Source: JBBKWQ01 sp037969115
GTDB lineage: Bacteria > Actinomycetota > Acidimicrobiia > Acidimicrobiales > Ilumatobacteraceae
Reading direction: 5' to 3'
Assembly: GCA_037969115.1 (NCBI GenBank)
Contig: JBBKWQ010000060.1
Location: 1 to 23,106 of the forward strand
DNA: 23,106 bases
Below are positions 1-7,235 of this stretch, piece after piece; positions within the stretch are counted from its first letter, which is position 1, and every line of letters begins with the position of its first letter. The notes under the pieces are model-generated. The model saw nothing but the letters and a program-made list of their open reading frames with translations. It made no database searches and was not told where the DNA came from. Position numbers and translations under genes: made by a program.

Positions 1-456
1 ACGCAGATGCTCCAGTCGTCGGCAACCGCGTTCCCCAGTGGGTCGAGCTGCGCCGGCATTTGTGGGACCGGCATCCTGAACGCCGCCACCGCAGTGTCGG
101 CCGCCAGCGGCGGAGGAGGGACGACGACCACGTCCACCACCACCACCACCACCACGACCACGACGACCCTCGTGAACGGTCCGGTGACGGCGGTCGACGA
201 CACCGACGAGACGAGGATGAATCAGCCCGTCAGCATCCACGTGCTCCAGAACGACGATTTCGGCGGTTCCGGCGCCGACGTGATGACCCTCACCCCGGTC
301 TCGGGTCCGGCAAACGGAACGGTGATCGTCAACGGCGCCAATCTGCGGTACACACCAGCGGTCGACTTCACGGGCACCGACACCATGGTGTACTCGATCT
401 GCTCGGTGGCCGGTGCCTGCGACCAAGCGGTTGTCGTGGTGACGGTCACTTCGTGA
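1..456 (+). CDS. C-terminal part of a secreted subtilase-like (S8) protein with Ig/cadherin-like tail, 5' truncated by window
   Basis: The frame is open from base 1 and ends at TGA 454-456, so the start lies outside the window; the internal ATG at 7 need not be the start. The first visible residues include CGTGILNAATAVSAA, the pattern that closes the catalytic domain of S8 subtilases (CG.GI.NA..AV). None of the catalytic triad is in view. A run of almost pure threonine follows (about residues 39-55 of the visible part) and is likely an extracellular linker. The remaining ~90 residues (VDDTDE...VLQNDDFGG...RYTPAVDFTGTDTMVY...VVVTV) fit a cadherin-like/bacterial Ig repeat (Big_9 type) with its VLxND motif. 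This implies an exported protein, possibly surface attached. The domain assignment of the tail is fairly safe. The peptidase assignment rests on one short motif, so another secreted repeat protein is possible. Confidence 0.6.
   Translation, partial: TQMLQSSATAFPSGSSCAGICGTGILNAATAVSAASGGGGTTTTSTTTTTTTTTTTLVNGPVTAVDDTDETRMNQPVSIHVLQNDDFGGSGADVMTLTPVSGPANGTVIVNGANLRYTPAVDFTGTDTMVYSICSVAGACDQAVVVVTVTS
119..168 (+). repeat. (ACS)n trinucleotide tract encoding a poly-Thr linker
   Basis: This stretch is nearly all ACC/ACG codons, interrupted by a TCC Ser codon, and gives 4 Thr, 1 Ser and about 11 Thr. It is a microsatellite-like coding repeat that links the putative peptidase domain to the tail domain. 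Such tracts can change length by slippage without loss of frame. Confidence 0.75.
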
Positions 457-466
457 GATCATCGCC

Positions 467-495
467 TTGACTACCTAACGTTTGTTAGGTAGGGT
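467..495 (+). promoter_or_regulatory. Promoter of the TetR/leucine operon (-35 TTGACT, -10 TAGGGT)
   Basis: TTGACT at 467-472 and TAGGGT at 490-495 are spaced exactly 17 bp, as in a sigma-A type promoter. Transcription should begin near 502-503, at the GTG start of the TetR gene, so the transcript would be leaderless. The spacer and the -10 box are covered by a perfect inverted repeat. Confidence 0.6.
471..492. promoter_or_regulatory. TetR-type operator: perfect 9-bp inverted repeat
   Basis: CTACCTAAC (471-479) and GTTAGGTAG (484-492) are exact reverse complements separated by GTTT. The palindrome fills the space between the -35 and -10 boxes and reaches into the -10. Repressor binding there would block RNA polymerase. 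Its place directly before the TetR gene suggests autoregulation of the whole downstream operon. I noticed no second copy elsewhere in the window by eye. Confidence 0.75.
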
Positions 496-502
496 GACCG
501 GC

Positions 503-1198
503 GTGACACCCACGGCATCCACGAGCGCGACCGAACCCGCCGCGCTCTCGCCGGCAGCGTCTCGGACCGCAACCGGACACGAACGGATCCTTGATGCCGC
601 GGCCGCACGATTCGCCGAGTTCGGCTATGCCGAGACGTCGCTGCGGCTGATCGCCGCCGACATCGAGATGAAGGCCGGTTCGCTCTACTATCACTTCGCA
701 TCGAAGGACGACCTGTTCGTCAGCGTGCTGGATCGCGGCATCGCATTGATGATCGAGGGCTTCGAGCGCGTCGAGCGACAGACGACGGCGCAACAAAATG
801 GTGGTGGCGGGGACGACGGCGACCGGGCCCGACTCGCCGCACACGTGCGAATGCACCTCGGCGCCCTGCACGGCAACTTCGCCTTCACATCACTCCACGT
901 CACCAATTTCCGAACCGCTCCGGCGTCGGTGCGATCAGCGATCGTCCCAGCGCGTGACGCGTACGAGGCGAAATGGACCACGCTGCTCACCGACCTGCTA
1001 CCCGGCCGGTCGGAACACGAGATCGGGATCCTGCGCCTCGTGCTGTTCGGGTCGATGAACTCATCCATCGACTGGTTCGATGCCGAGCGGGGAAATCTCG
1101 ACCAGTTCGCGTCCGTCGTCACCGATCAGTTCTGGTCCGGTGCGAGCCAACCGCGCGCCGCGGCGAATCCGGGTAGCGCGAAGGAGCAAGATCACTGA
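503..1198 (+). CDS. TetR/AcrR family repressor of the leucine-degradation operon
   Basis: This is a 231-residue protein with an Ala/Ser/Thr-rich tail (about 1-24), then a classic TetR DNA-binding domain (about 26-72). The domain contains RILDAAAARFAEFGY and the recognition-helix end GSLYYHFASKDDLF. The rest is a helical ligand domain with no recognisable specificity. I chose GTG 503 because TTG 482 and GTG 494 lie inside the operator/-10 box, whereas GTG 503 sits where transcription should begin. The stop overlaps the next ATG by one base (TGATG), so it heads the carboxylase/dehydrogenase operon. In M. tuberculosis a TetR gene (Rv2506) adjoins the equivalent cluster. The inducer is probably an acyl-CoA or acid intermediate of leucine breakdown (inference). 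Confidence 0.85.
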   Translation: MTPTASTSATEPAALSPAASRTATGHERILDAAAARFAEFGYAETSLRLIAADIEMKAGSLYYHFASKDDLFVSVLDRGIALMIEGFERVERQTTAQQNGGGGDDGDRARLAAHVRMHLGALHGNFAFTSLHVTNFRTAPASVRSAIVPARDAYEAKWTTLLTDLLPGRSEHEIGILRLVLFGSMNSSIDWFDAERGNLDQFASVVTDQFWSGASQPRAAANPGSAKEQDH

Positions 1199-2820
1199 TG
1201 CAGGCAATCGTGTCCCGAATCGACCGGGAATCGGCAGAGTTCCGCGCGAACTCGACTGCGTACGGCGAGCTGACCGACACGCTCGACGAGCGCATGCGCT
1301 GGGCGATCGAAGGTGGCCGCGGCCGCGACCGGAGCATCGAGCGTCACCTCGGCCGTGGCAAGATCATGGTGCGCGACCGGATCGCGGCGGTCACCGACCA
1401 CGACACTCCGTTTCTCGAGTTCTCCACGCTGAGCGGGTTCGGTCAGTACGACGATTCCGCTCCGGGTGCGGGCATCGTCACGGGAATCGGCGTGGTCCAC
1501 GGTGTGCCCTACGTGTTCATCGCCAACGACGCCACGGTCAAGGGGGGTTCCCTGCTTCCCGTGTCGATCAAGAAGCACGTGCGCGCACAGCAGATCGCCG
1601 ACGAGAACGACCTCGGCGTGATCTATCTCGTCGACAGCGGGGGAGCATTCCTGCCACTTCAGGACGAGATCTTCCCCGACAAGGACCACTTCGGCGGATC
1701 GTTCTATCGCCAGGCTCGTCTGTCGGCTCGTGGCCTCCCCCAACTCTCGGTGGTGCTCGGTGGTTGCACGGCCGGCGGCGCGTACGTGCCGGCGCTGTCC
1801 GACGAGGTCATCATGGTCGAAGGGATCGGTCAGATCTTCCTGGGAGGTCCACCGATCGTGAAGGCGGCGCTCGGCGAGATCGTCGACCCGGACGACCTCG
1901 GCGGCGCCGACCTGCACACGCGCGTGTCCGGCGTGAGCGACTATCTCGCAGACACCGAGTTCGAGGCGTACGGAAAGCTGCGCGAGATCTGCCAGACGAC
2001 GAGCCAACGAGGGCTCACCGATCGCACCGGTTGGCTCGACTGGAAAACACCCGAGCCGCCGCTGTACCCGGCGGAAGATCTCTACGGAATCGTCAGTGCC
2101 GACGACCGGATCCCGTTCAGCGCGGTCGAGATCATCGCCCGCCTCGTCGATGGCTCGCGGTTCGCCGAGTTCAAGCCCGAGTGGGGTTCGTCGATCGTGA
2201 CGGGGTTCGCCCGTATCTGGGGGCACCAGGTCGGCATCATCGCCAACAACGGCATCATCTTCAGCGAGTCGGCACTCAAGGCGACCCACTTCATCGAGTT
2301 GTGCGAGCAGCGCCGGATCCCGCTGGTGTTCCTGCAGAACACGTCGGGCTACATGGTCGGCAAGGACGCCGAGGCCGGAGGCATCGCGAAGAACGGCGCG
2401 AAGATGGTCGCCGCTGTCGCCAACGCCACGGTGCCGCGCTACACGGTGCTCACTGGTGGCGCGTACGGCGCCGGCAACTACGGCATGTGCGGACGCGGTT
2501 TTCAACCGAGGTTCTTGTTCGCCTGGCCCAACTCCCGCATCGCCACCATGGCGGCCGACACGGCGGAAACGGTTCTCGTCGACATCCGGCTCGGTGGTCT
2601 CAAGGCGGCTCAGACCACCGATGACGACGTTGCAGCGCTGCGTGCCGAAATCCGTGGCCAGTACGAAGCGCAATCCGATCCGTACTACGCGACCTCCCGG
2701 CTGTGGGACGACGGTCTGATCGACCCCGCCCACACTCGTGACGCACTCGGTTTGTGCCTGGCACTCGCCGCACGACAGGACGAGCCGGCGCCGGGCCGCG
2801 GACTCGTGTACAGGATGTGA
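1198..2820 (+). CDS. accD1: Acyl-CoA carboxylase beta (carboxyltransferase) subunit, probably 3-methylcrotonyl-CoA carboxylase
   Basis: This 540-residue protein transfers the carboxyl group from biotin to an acyl-CoA. Both crotonase-like halves are present. The N-terminal half has the oxyanion glycine segment GGCTAGGAY (188-196). The C-terminal half has TGGAYGAGNYGMCGR (419-433), a signature typical of methylcrotonyl-CoA carboxylase beta subunits rather than propionyl-CoA carboxylases. Full length is normal for the family (about 530-540). The start ATG overlaps the TetR stop, and the biotin carboxylase gene follows after 4 nt, so the two subunits are co-expressed. With the neighbouring isovaleryl-CoA dehydrogenase-like gene, this supports a role in leucine catabolism, making 3-methylglutaconyl-CoA. 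Geranyl-CoA carboxylase is a less likely alternative. Confidence 0.9.
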   Translation: MQAIVSRIDRESAEFRANSTAYGELTDTLDERMRWAIEGGRGRDRSIERHLGRGKIMVRDRIAAVTDHDTPFLEFSTLSGFGQYDDSAPGAGIVTGIGVVHGVPYVFIANDATVKGGSLLPVSIKKHVRAQQIADENDLGVIYLVDSGGAFLPLQDEIFPDKDHFGGSFYRQARLSARGLPQLSVVLGGCTAGGAYVPALSDEVIMVEGIGQIFLGGPPIVKAALGEIVDPDDLGGADLHTRVSGVSDYLADTEFEAYGKLREICQTTSQRGLTDRTGWLDWKTPEPPLYPAEDLYGIVSADDRIPFSAVEIIARLVDGSRFAEFKPEWGSSIVTGFARIWGHQVGIIANNGIIFSESALKATHFIELCEQRRIPLVFLQNTSGYMVGKDAEAGGIAKNGAKMVAAVANATVPRYTVLTGGAYGAGNYGMCGRGFQPRFLFAWPNSRIATMAADTAETVLVDIRLGGLKAAQTTDDDVAALRAEIRGQYEAQSDPYYATSRLWDDGLIDPAHTRDALGLCLALAARQDEPAPGRGLVYRM

Positions 2821-2824
2821 TGCA

Positions 2825-4696
2825 GTGAGAATTCTGATCGCCAATCGCGGCGAGATCGCCCGACGGGTCATCCGCACGGCTCACCACCTCGGACACGAGA
2901 CCGTTGCGGTGTTCGCCGAACCTGATCGTGACGCGCCTTTCGTCGCCGACGCGACCGTCTCGGTGTGCATCGGTCCGGCCGACCTCGCCCAGTCATACCT
3001 GTCCGTCGAACGCATCCTCGATGCCGCGGCATCGACCGAGGCCACCGCGGTGCATCCCGGCTACGGGTTCCTCTCCGAGAACACCGCGTTCGCCCGCGCC
3101 GTCGCCGACGCCGGACTCATGTGGATCGGGCCGCACCCCGAAGCCGTCGAGCGCATGGGCTCCAAGATCGAAGCGCGCCGAATCGCCGCCGACGCCGGCG
3201 TGCCGATCATTCCCGGATTCGACGAATCGCAAGACCCCGCCGACCTCGCCGCGGCCGCAGAACGAATCGGGTTCCCCGTGCTGGTCAAAGCGGCCGCCGG
3301 AGGTGGCGGCAAGGGCATCCGGATCGTGCACGAGGCGTCGGCCTTCGCCGAAGCGCTCGGTGAAGCGATGTCGGAGGCCCAGCGGTCGTTCGGTGACAGC
3401 GCGATGATCGTCGAGCGTTACATCCAACGTCCGCGCCATGTCGAGGTGCAGGTCATCGGCGATCAGCATGGCAACGTCATCGACCTCGGAACCCGCGAGT
3501 GCTCCGTCCAGCGCCGCTACCAGAAGCTGCTCGAGGAGGCGCCTGCGCCGAACCTGCCCGATGCGACGCGCAACGGTTTGCGGTCGAGTGCAACCGAACT
3601 GGCACGCACGATGGCGTACGACTCGGCCGGCACGGTGGAGTTCATCGTCGACGACGAGACGGGCGACTACTTCTTCCTCGAGATGAACACCCGCCTCCAG
3701 GTGGAGCACCCGGTGACCGAACTCGTCACGGGCCTCGACCTGGTCGAACTCATGATCCGCTCGGCCTCGGGTGAGCCGCTGCCGCTCGGTCAGGCCGATG
3801 TGGTCGTCAGCGGTCACGCCATCGAGGCACGCATCAACGCCGAAGATCCTGCCGCCGGGTTCTTCCCGCAAACCGGCACCGTCACGCACCTGGTCGTTCC
3901 CGACGGTGTTCGTTGGGATTCGGGCGTGGTCGAAGGTTCGGTCGTCTCGCCGCACTACGACGCGATGCTCGCCAAGCTCATCGTGTCGGCGACCGACCGT
4001 GACACCGCGCTCGCGCGGCTCCGACGGGCGCTCGACGGTCTACTGATCGGCGGTGTCGTCACGAACGTCGGCTTCCACCGCTGGCTCGTCGATCAAGAAC
4101 CCGTGATCGCCGGTCGTGTGACGACGCGTTTTCTCGACGACACCGACGTTCCGACCGATCTCGATGTCGCCACGGCCGCCGACCATGCTGCTCGCCGATG
4201 GCGCGAACACGTTCGCGCCGGCGCAGCCGACGGGCCGTGGTCGTCACTGCCGACGTTCTCGGTCACGCCGCACGACATGAATCGCGAGTTGCACCTCGAA
4301 CATCAATCCGGCGAGGTGTTCAGCGTCGTCGCGGCCGAAAGCGGGCGACGCGTCGTGTCCCGGGTGGTGGGCCGGACCGTCGCCGTGAACATCGATGGAT
4401 ACAGCCACACGTTCCGCGTGCTCGGTCGCACCGAACACTGGGCTCCGTCGGCCGACGAGGGTCACGGTCATGCGGGCGCGATCGTGTCGCCGTTTCCGGC
4501 GGTGGTCACCGAGACCCCGGTGGCTCCCGGCGATCACGTTCACGGCGGCGACGTCGTCGTGGTCGTCGAGGCCATGAAGATGCTCCACTCGCTCAGGGCG
4601 TTGGGCCCCGGCGTGGTCGCCGAGGTCCGAGTGAAGCTCGGCGACCAGACCCAGACCAATCAAGTACTTGTCACCTTCGAAGAGGATAATTCATGA
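2825..4696 (+). CDS. accA1: Acyl-CoA carboxylase alpha subunit (biotin carboxylase + biotin carrier)
   Basis: This 623-residue protein is the biotin-charging partner of the upstream carboxyltransferase. It begins (M)RILIANRGEIARRVIRTA, the invariant start of biotin carboxylases. It carries the ATP-grasp glycine loop AAAGGGGKG (156-164) and the active-site segment EMNTRLQVEHPVTE (286-299). It ends in a biotinyl domain with EAMKMLHS, where the biotinylated lysine is K585. GTG 2825 is chosen because the conserved N terminus starts there and AGGA at 2812-2815 lies 9 nt upstream. An open frame extends upstream to 2738 but encodes nothing family-like. The stop overlaps the next gene as ATGA (4693-4696). 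Confidence 0.92.
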   Translation: MRILIANRGEIARRVIRTAHHLGHETVAVFAEPDRDAPFVADATVSVCIGPADLAQSYLSVERILDAAASTEATAVHPGYGFLSENTAFARAVADAGLMWIGPHPEAVERMGSKIEARRIAADAGVPIIPGFDESQDPADLAAAAERIGFPVLVKAAAGGGGKGIRIVHEASAFAEALGEAMSEAQRSFGDSAMIVERYIQRPRHVEVQVIGDQHGNVIDLGTRECSVQRRYQKLLEEAPAPNLPDATRNGLRSSATELARTMAYDSAGTVEFIVDDETGDYFFLEMNTRLQVEHPVTELVTGLDLVELMIRSASGEPLPLGQADVVVSGHAIEARINAEDPAAGFFPQTGTVTHLVVPDGVRWDSGVVEGSVVSPHYDAMLAKLIVSATDRDTALARLRRALDGLLIGGVVTNVGFHRWLVDQEPVIAGRVTTRFLDDTDVPTDLDVATAADHAARRWREHVRAGAADGPWSSLPTFSVTPHDMNRELHLEHQSGEVFSVVAAESGRRVVSRVVGRTVAVNIDGYSHTFRVLGRTEHWAPSADEGHGHAGAIVSPFPAVVTETPVAPGDHVHGGDVVVVVEAMKMLHSLRALGPGVVAEVRVKLGDQTQTNQVLVTFEEDNS

Positions 4697-5859
4697 CCAG
4701 CCAGATGACCAGCCACACGCACCGCAACATCTACATGACCGACGAGCTCCAGGCCATCTACGACCAGACGGTCGACTTCGTCTCGAAGGAGGTCACGCCG
4801 CACGGCGATGCCTGGGAAGAGGCAGGCAAGGTGCCGCGGGAGACGCTGCGCAAGATGGGCGAGCTCGGCATGCTCGGGCTCCGGGTGCCCGAGGAACAGG
4901 GCGGCCTCGGGATGGGGATGCTCGCATCAGCGACGTTCAGCGAGGCGCTGGGTAAGTCGACCTACGCCGGCTTCGACGTCACGGTGCTGGTGCACACCGA
5001 CATGGCCGGCCCGCACCTGCTGAACTCGGGTACGCCAGAGCAGCTCGAATACTGGATGCCCGGCGTGCTCTCCGGTGAGACGATTCTGTCGATCGGCGTC
5101 ACCGAACCCGATGCCGGCTCCGACGTCGCCGGCATCCGGTCCACGGCGGTGAAAGACGGTGACGGTTGGCGGATCAACGGGACCAAGACATACATCACCA
5201 ACGCGGTGTACGGCGACATGACGATCGTCGCGGCCAAGACCGACCCCGACAACAAGTACGGCATCACGATGTTCCTCGTCCCGGCCGGCACCGAGGGGTT
5301 CTCGGTCGCCACCAAGCTCGACAAGCACGGCTGGCGGTGTTCCGACACGGCCGAGCTCGTGCTCGATGACGTGTGGGTGCCCGACACGTCCGTGCTCGGC
5401 ACGGTGCACCGGGGATTCTACGAGACGATGAAGAACTTTCAGAACGAACGAATGGTGCTCGTGGGCATGGGCGTGGGGGCAGCCCAGGCGGCGATCGATC
5501 TCACCAGCGAGTACACCAAGAACCGCCCAGCATTCGGGGGTCGGCTCTCCGACCTGGGCGCGATCCGACAGCGGATGGCGATGAATCAGGCCAAGGTCGA
5601 GGCCGTACGTGCAGCGATGTACCACGCCGCATGGTTGGGTGACCAGGGCGTCGACAACGTTCGCGAGATGTCAGGTGTCAAGGCGTGGGGCTGCGAGGTG
5701 GTGAACGAGGTGATGTACGACTGTCTCCAGTTCCATGGCGGGCTCGGCTACATGCGTGAGTCGACGATCGAGCGGATGACGCGTGATGCGCGCATCCTCC
5801 CCATCGGTGGTGGCGCCACGGAGGTCATGCTCGAAGAGGTGGCCAAGCGACTGTGGTGA
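4693..5859 (+). CDS. fadE19: Acyl-CoA dehydrogenase, probably isovaleryl-CoA dehydrogenase
   Basis: This is a 388-residue FAD flavoenzyme of the acyl-CoA dehydrogenase family that oxidises an acyl-CoA and hands electrons to ETF. Family landmarks are GVTEPDAGSDVAGI, NGTKTYITNA, QFHGGLGYMRE and RDARILPIGGGATEVM. At the site where short/medium-chain enzymes carry catalytic Glu (IYEGT) there is Gly (371-377, IGGGATE). A Glu stands instead at E252 in NERMVLVG, the helix-G position used by isovaleryl-CoA dehydrogenase. That supports branched-chain specificity. The start ATG overlaps the preceding stop and has AGAGGA at 4681-4686 as ribosome binding site. Internal ATGs at 4708 and 4735 are less well placed. 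It supplies isovaleryl-CoA oxidation ahead of the carboxylase. Confidence 0.9.
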   Translation: MTSQMTSHTHRNIYMTDELQAIYDQTVDFVSKEVTPHGDAWEEAGKVPRETLRKMGELGMLGLRVPEEQGGLGMGMLASATFSEALGKSTYAGFDVTVLVHTDMAGPHLLNSGTPEQLEYWMPGVLSGETILSIGVTEPDAGSDVAGIRSTAVKDGDGWRINGTKTYITNAVYGDMTIVAAKTDPDNKYGITMFLVPAGTEGFSVATKLDKHGWRCSDTAELVLDDVWVPDTSVLGTVHRGFYETMKNFQNERMVLVGMGVGAAQAAIDLTSEYTKNRPAFGGRLSDLGAIRQRMAMNQAKVEAVRAAMYHAAWLGDQGVDNVREMSGVKAWGCEVVNEVMYDCLQFHGGLGYMRESTIERMTRDARILPIGGGATEVMLEEVAKRLW

Positions 5860-5869
5860 ACTGGCGGTC

Positions 5870-6727
5870 ATGAAGTCACTCGACAGAGTTCGGTCCGTGC
5901 TGTTCGCTCCTGCGGTCCGCCCCGATCACCTGGCCAAGCTGGCGCGCCGCGGTGCCGATGTCGTCGTCATCGACTGCGAAGACGCCACGCCGCCCAACGC
6001 CAAGGCCGACGGCCGCGCCAATGCGAAACGCTTCGGTGCCGAGATCGCCGCAGCTGGCACACAGGTGATGGTGCGAATCAACGCAGTGTCGAGCGAATGG
6101 TTCGACGACGACATCGCCGGCGCTCTCTCTGCAGATCTCGCAGCCGTGGTCGTGCCCAAGATCGAACAGCTCCACGATCTCAACCGTGTCGAGAACGCCC
6201 TCGATGCCGCGGGTTACGGCGATCTGGGCGTACTCGTCGGCCTCGAAACCGCTCGCGGCGTGGCCGACGCCCGGCAACTGCTGGCGCACCGTCGTGTCGT
6301 AGCGGCGTACTTCGGCGCCGAGGACTTCATCGCAGACATGGGTGGCCGCCGCACCAGGCGCAACGCCGAAGTGCACTACGCCCGGTCGGCGGTGGTGCTG
6401 GCCGGTCGGCTGGCGGGCGTTCCGACGATCGACCAAGTGCTCACCGACTTCCGCAACGCCGACGCATTCGCAAAGGAGGCAGCCGTGGCGCGCAACATGG
6501 GGTACCGCGGGAAGTTGTGCATCCATCCTGGGCAGGTCGCGCTCGCACACGCTGCGTTCGCGTCGTCGAAAGGCGAGCTCGAGCGTGCCCGCCGCCTGAT
6601 TGCCGCGTACGAGGAAGCCTCGGCGACCGGCCTCGCCGCGATCGACTTCGAAGGACAGATGGTCGACGGTCCGCTCGTCACCCAGGCGCGGCAGCTGATC
6701 GAGATGGGAGAATACGATGACTCGTGA
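5870..6727 (+). CDS. CitE-like beta-hydroxyacyl-CoA lyase (HpcH/HpaI family)
   Basis: This 285-residue TIM-barrel protein of the CitE-like family cleaves beta-hydroxyacyl-CoA esters. Expected residues are visible: R69 (MVRINA) for substrate, and metal ligands E126 (GLETARG) and D152 (FGAEDF). IDCEDATPP (34-42) and KLCIHPGQV (215-223) are also family blocks. No citrate lyase alpha or gamma subunit is near, so it is not citrate lyase. The M. tuberculosis homologue in the same genomic setting (Rv2498c) has been described as a lyase acting in leucine and itaconate breakdown. I infer 3-hydroxy-3-methylglutaryl-CoA and/or citramalyl-CoA as substrate. It starts 10 nt after the dehydrogenase and ends 11 nt inside the MaoC gene. 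An open frame reaches back to 5783 but lacks family sequence before 5870. Confidence 0.85.
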   Translation: MKSLDRVRSVLFAPAVRPDHLAKLARRGADVVVIDCEDATPPNAKADGRANAKRFGAEIAAAGTQVMVRINAVSSEWFDDDIAGALSADLAAVVVPKIEQLHDLNRVENALDAAGYGDLGVLVGLETARGVADARQLLAHRRVVAAYFGAEDFIADMGGRRTRRNAEVHYARSAVVLAGRLAGVPTIDQVLTDFRNADAFAKEAAVARNMGYRGKLCIHPGQVALAHAAFASSKGELERARRLIAAYEEASATGLAAIDFEGQMVDGPLVTQARQLIEMGEYDDS

Positions 6728-7214
6728 GAACCTGGCGAGCGACCACGTTCGTCCGCACACCGGCAAGTGGTTCGAAGAACTCAGGCCGGGCCTGGTGATC
6801 CCGCACGCCATTCGACGCACCATCACCGAGGCCGACAACGTGTCGTTCACGTCCATCACCATGAATCCCGCGTGGTTGCACCTCGATTTCGACTACGCCG
6901 AGAAGGAGACCGAGTTCGGCAAGCCGCTCGTGAACTCGATGCTGACCCTTGCCATGGTCATCGGCATCAGCGTCCACGACACCACGCTGGGCACGACGGT
7001 GGCCAACCTTGGTTTCAGTGAGGTGGTGTTTCCGGCGCCGATGTTCCACGGCGACACGCTGCACGTCGCAACCGAGGTGAAGGATGCCCGGCCGTCGAGC
7101 TCGCGTCCCGGGCAGGGAGTCGTGGTCTTCGAGCATCGCGCATACAACCAGCACGACGTGTTGTGCTGTCGGGCGACGCGGTCGGCGCTCATGCTCTTCG
7201 AACCGACCGACTGA
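6717..7214 (+). CDS. MaoC-like hot-dog hydratase/dehydratase
   Basis: This 165-residue single hot-dog domain protein is the last gene of the leucine operon. ATG 6717 lies within the end of the lyase gene and has GGGAG (6706-6710) 6 nt upstream. The catalytic segment reads ITMNPAWLHLD (47-57), followed by FGKPLVNSM (68-76). The classical (R)-hydratase motif is D-x-N-P-x-H. Here His55 is kept, but the residue five positions before it is Asn50, not Asp. In this context the enzyme could hydrate 3-methylglutaconyl-CoA (leucine) or itaconyl/mesaconyl-CoA. The M. tuberculosis neighbour Rv2499c is of this type. Family membership is firm; the exact substrate is inference. It converges on the peptidase gene at 7236 with only 21 nt between. 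Confidence 0.85.
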   Translation: MTRENLASDHVRPHTGKWFEELRPGLVIPHAIRRTITEADNVSFTSITMNPAWLHLDFDYAEKETEFGKPLVNSMLTLAMVIGISVHDTTLGTTVANLGFSEVVFPAPMFHGDTLHVATEVKDARPSSSRPGQGVVVFEHRAYNQHDVLCCRATRSALMLFEPTD

Positions 7215-7235
7215 CTGACCGCCGGCGCCGCCCCT

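Noticed and set aside
121..168. Trinucleotide tract considered as a CRISPR or mobile repeat
   Set aside because: It is a simple in-frame codon repeat with no spacers or unique units.
482..502. TTG 482 or GTG 494 as start of the TetR gene
   Set aside because: Both lie inside the operator/-10 box, upstream of the expected transcription start.
1192..2877. Long open frame on the minus strand (561 codons) opposite the carboxyltransferase gene
   Set aside because: It mirrors a clearly conserved gene; GC-rich third positions keep the antisense frame open. Its translation is Arg/Asp/His-rich without any family motif.
5870..6727. Citrate lyase beta subunit (citrate fermentation)
   Set aside because: No alpha, gamma or citX/citG partners are present; the gene sits in a leucine-degradation operon.
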